7,175 nt of DNA from Candidatus Heimdallarchaeota archaeon (GTDB lineage: Archaea; Asgardarchaeota; Heimdallarchaeia; JABLTI01): NCBI GenBank assembly GCA_030671945.1, contig DAOVHJ010000126.1, positions 1 through 7,175 on the forward strand, in the 5' to 3' direction. The notes under the pieces are model-generated. The model saw nothing but the letters and a program-made list of their open reading frames with translations, was not told where the DNA came from and did not search any database. Below are positions 5,395 to 7,175 of the stretch, piece by piece. The stretch's first letter is position 1. The number at the start of each line of letters is the position of its first letter. A program made the translations under genes and the position numbers.

Positions 5395-5421
5395 TATTTT
5401 CTTTATGTTTTCTTAATCTTT
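5395..5421 (+). terminator. T-rich tract after the zinc-ribbon gene
   Basis: Several T-runs (TTTTC, TTTATG, TTTTC) begin a few bases after the TAA at 5387, in the 43-nt gap before the convergent gene. This fits an archaeal U-tract terminator without a hairpin. Confidence 0.35.
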
Positions 5422-5430
5422 GTTCTAAGT

Positions 5431-5736
5431 TTAATCTACCCGTTCAAAGCCAAAGATAACTGATATGAGAAATAATCCTACACCAACAAAAATTATCCAG
5501 AAACCAGCATTTCTTACCATAGTGCCTGAAAACCCATAATACATAACTAACCCGATTATCATGGAGAGTAAAGCGAGAGAGACAAAAGTAATGGTAAAAC
5601 CACTAATTCTGATGAAGGATCGCCAAGTTACTTTACGTTTAGGTTCAACAAAGATTTCTTGTTCTAGATAGGATTGCAGTTCGCTATCTTGAGTAGCATC
5701 TTCGCTATTTTCTTGCGTTTCACTAGTTTCCAGCAT
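5431..5736 (-). CDS. Small two-helix membrane protein of unknown function
   Basis: This 101-residue protein has an acidic, probably disordered N-terminus (residues 1-31, rich in E, D, S, T and Q), a basic patch PKRKVTWRSFIR (32-43), and two hydrophobic helices at about 44-68 and 76-97 separated by a short loop (GFSGTMVRN). The C-terminus FGFERVD follows straight after the second helix. I recognise no family. By the positive-inside rule the basic patch suggests a cytoplasmic N-terminus. The ATG at 5736 has no SD in front, and the leader looks AT-rich. It converges with the zinc-ribbon gene and diverges from ileS. The hydrophobic pattern supports it as a real gene. Confidence 0.68.
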   Translation of the reverse strand: MLETSETQENSEDATQDSELQSYLEQEIFVEPKRKVTWRSFIRISGFTITFVSLALLSMIIGLVMYYGFSGTMVRNAGFWIIFVGVGLFLISVIFGFERVD

Positions 5737-5824
5737 AATCTAAATATTAGAAAAAGCACTCATAATGGTTTCGGATAATTTGTCAAATTTTAACTATTTC
5801 ATGGAAAACTATATCATCAAAAAA

Positions 5825-5834
5825 CCTATAAAGC
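5825..5834 (-). promoter_or_regulatory. Candidate TATA promoter of the two-helix membrane protein gene
   Basis: The minus strand reads GCTTTATAGG here, about 90 bases before the ATG at 5736. A start about 25 bases downstream would give a leader of roughly 65 nt. It is placed back to back with the ileS promoter in the 176-nt divergent gap. Confidence 0.35.
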
Positions 5835-5847
5835 ATCCAAAGATTTT

Positions 5848-5862
5848 CCGAATATTATATAG
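5848..5862 (+). promoter_or_regulatory. BRE/TATA promoter of ileS
   Basis: CCGAA followed by TATTATATAG is a good archaeal BRE plus TATA box (core TTATATA at 5855-5861). A start about 25 bases downstream falls near 5883, giving a leader of about 30 nt that contains the SD. It is the clearest promoter in the window. Confidence 0.6.
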
Positions 5863-5898
5863 GCAATCAGATTTCAGCTATCTTTCATTTTAATAATC

Positions 5899-5903
5899 GA
5901 GGT
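5899..5903 (+). promoter_or_regulatory. Shine-Dalgarno site for ileS
   Basis: GAGGT lies nine bases before the ATG at 5913 and fixes that start. Confidence 0.6.
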
Positions 5904-5912
5904 CAAAACAAA

Positions 5913-7175
5913 ATGGCTCTTTTCAAAGAAGTAAAAACTTTCGTACACTTGCCAAAGATTGAAGAAAACATACTAAAATATTGGGATAAAGAAAACGTAT
6001 TTCATAAACTCCGAGATGAAAGAAAAGATCTCAAGAAATACATTTTCTTAGAGGGACCGCCTACTGCGAATGGTTTACCACATGTCGGTCATGTATTAAC
6101 TAGATGCTTGAAGGATTTATATCTCAGATACAAAACTATGGATGGTTTTTTTGTTTTCCCACTTATTGGAGGATGGGATTGTCATGGTTTACCAGTAGAA
6201 ATCGAAGTTGAAAAGCAGTTAGGATTAAACTCCAAACCTGAGATTTTAGATTATGGTGTTAAAGAGTTCAATAATATGTGTAGAAAATCGGTCATGAAGT
6301 ATGTTAAAGAATGGGAAGACATGACCAAGCGCGTAGGCTTCTGGATAGATATGGATAAAGCCTACATTACTATGGAAGATTATTATATCGAATCTGTTTG
6401 GTGGAGCTTGAAGGAACTATGGAAGAAAGGTCTCCTCATTAAAGGACATAAAGTAATTCCATCTTGTCCACGATGCGAGGTGACTCTTAGTAGTCATGAG
6501 TATTCTCAAGGATTAAAGGAAACAGAAGATCCATCTATTACTGTAAAATTCAGTATAGAAGGTCAACCGGATACTTATTTCCTCGCTTGGACAACAACTC
6601 CTTGGACATTGGTTTCTAATGTCGGTTTAGCTGTTGGAAAAAATATTATGTATGTTAAAATTAAACGAGAGAATGAAATTTACTATCTTGCTGAAGATAG
6701 AGCAGCAGCTATTTTTCCAGAGAAAGATTATGAGATACTCGAGAAAGTAAAAGGTAAAGAATTGGAGGAAATGAAATACATCCAACTAATTCCGTATGCA
6801 AAACTCCCTGCAAAAAACAAGAATAAAGGATTCAGAGTTGTAGTTGCAGATTTCGTAAGTACAGAGGAAGGAACAGGTATTGTTCATACTGCACCAGCTT
6901 TTGGACCTGAAGATTATGAGTTAGCACTCCAGAAAGATTTGCCATTTTTGCAACCAGTTGAAACTAATGGAAAGTTCAAAGAAGAAATTACTCCTTGGGC
7001 TGGAATGTTCATTAAAGATGCTGATAAACACATACTAAAAGCATTAAGAAAAGAAAATCGTTTAGTAACTGATAAGGTTGAAAAACATACAAGTGGTTTT
7101 TGTTGGCGTTGTAAAACCCCAACGATGTATTATGCTCGAGAGGCTTGGTTAATTAGAATGAGCACCCTTCGTGAA
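5913..7175 (+). CDS. ileS: Isoleucyl-tRNA synthetase, partial (C-terminus beyond right edge)
   Basis: This class I aminoacyl-tRNA synthetase charges tRNA-Ile with isoleucine. The frame is open for 421 codons to the window edge; whole enzymes are usually about 1000 residues or more. Visible parts: LEGPPTANGLPHVGHVL (46-62) with the class I HIGH motif as HVGH (57-60); GGWDCHGLPVE (86-96); the first zinc-knuckle cysteines in IPSCPRCEVTLSSHE (182-196); and the CP1 editing domain with LAWTTTPWTLVSN (224-236) and GTGIVHTAPAFGPEDY (320-335). A second CxxC pair is in CWRCKTP (397-403). The KMSKS loop and anticodon-binding domain lie beyond the edge. The TANGLPHxGH and GGWDCHGLPVE wording fits the IleRS type shared by archaea, eukaryotes and some bacteria. 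It has its own BRE/TATA and an SD (GAGGT at 5899-5903). Confidence 0.97.
   Translation, partial: MALFKEVKTFVHLPKIEENILKYWDKENVFHKLRDERKDLKKYIFLEGPPTANGLPHVGHVLTRCLKDLYLRYKTMDGFFVFPLIGGWDCHGLPVEIEVEKQLGLNSKPEILDYGVKEFNNMCRKSVMKYVKEWEDMTKRVGFWIDMDKAYITMEDYYIESVWWSLKELWKKGLLIKGHKVIPSCPRCEVTLSSHEYSQGLKETEDPSITVKFSIEGQPDTYFLAWTTTPWTLVSNVGLAVGKNIMYVKIKRENEIYYLAEDRAAAIFPEKDYEILEKVKGKELEEMKYIQLIPYAKLPAKNKNKGFRVVVADFVSTEEGTGIVHTAPAFGPEDYELALQKDLPFLQPVETNGKFKEEITPWAGMFIKDADKHILKALRKENRLVTDKVEKHTSGFCWRCKTPTMYYAREAWLIRMSTLRE

Noticed and set aside
5215..5463. An 82-codon plus-strand frame overlapping the zinc-ribbon gene in another frame.
   Set aside because: It lacks the paired cysteines and runs into the convergent gene. 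The 5187-5387 frame is clearly the coding one.
1..7175. Mobile elements, CRISPR arrays, defence or toxin systems.
   Set aside because: No terminal repeats, transposase motifs, regularly spaced repeats or defence-type domains were seen on either strand.

Overview
The window comes from an archaeon with an AT-rich genome. The left two thirds hold the classic archaeal RNA-exosome/ribosome-biogenesis gene string, all on the minus strand: SBDS, Rrp4, Rrp41, Rrp42, ribosomal protein L37Ae (eL43) and a Brix/Imp4-like protein cut by the left edge. Exosome Rrp genes next to SBDS, L37Ae with a four-cysteine zinc ribbon, TATA/BRE-like promoters and Shine-Dalgarno (SD) sites of the GGAGGT/GGTGA type all fit Archaea. 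The sequence alone does not settle the phylum. Lysine-rich tails and low G+C would suit several lineages, including Asgard archaea.

Layout. Positions 1-4116 (minus strand) form one dense operon, read right to left: SBDS (3379-4116), rrp4 (2565-3347), rrp41 (1599-2534), rrp42 (733-1584), rpl37Ae (404-703) and Brix (1-407, partial). Gaps are about 14-31 nt, and the last pair overlaps by 4 nt. Positions 4117-4517 carry no convincing protein gene. They hold a likely promoter for the operon and an unexplained plus-strand RNA-like fold that ends in a T-tract. Positions 4518-4958 (minus) encode an unrecognised four-helix membrane protein. Positions 5187-5387 (plus) encode a 66-residue zinc-ribbon protein. 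Positions 5431-5736 (minus, convergent with it) encode a 101-residue two-helix membrane protein. From 5913 to the right edge runs the N-terminal 421 codons of isoleucyl-tRNA synthetase, behind a good TATA box and an SD site.

How the genes work together. Rrp41 and Rrp42 form the hexameric RNase PH ring of the archaeal exosome, with Rrp41 carrying the active site. Rrp4 caps the ring and binds RNA through its S1 and KH domains. SBDS, L37Ae and Brix act in large-subunit assembly, so the operon couples RNA decay/processing with ribosome maturation. IleRS supplies Ile-tRNA and is a separate transcription unit.

Departures from the usual picture are modest. No rpoP gene lies between rpl37Ae and Brix. 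No proteasome alpha gene lies upstream of SBDS within this window. Rrp41 and Rrp4 both end in lysine/glutamate-rich tails. The structured intergenic element at about 4274-4356 has no assignment. I see no mobile element, CRISPR array, tRNA, rRNA or defence system.
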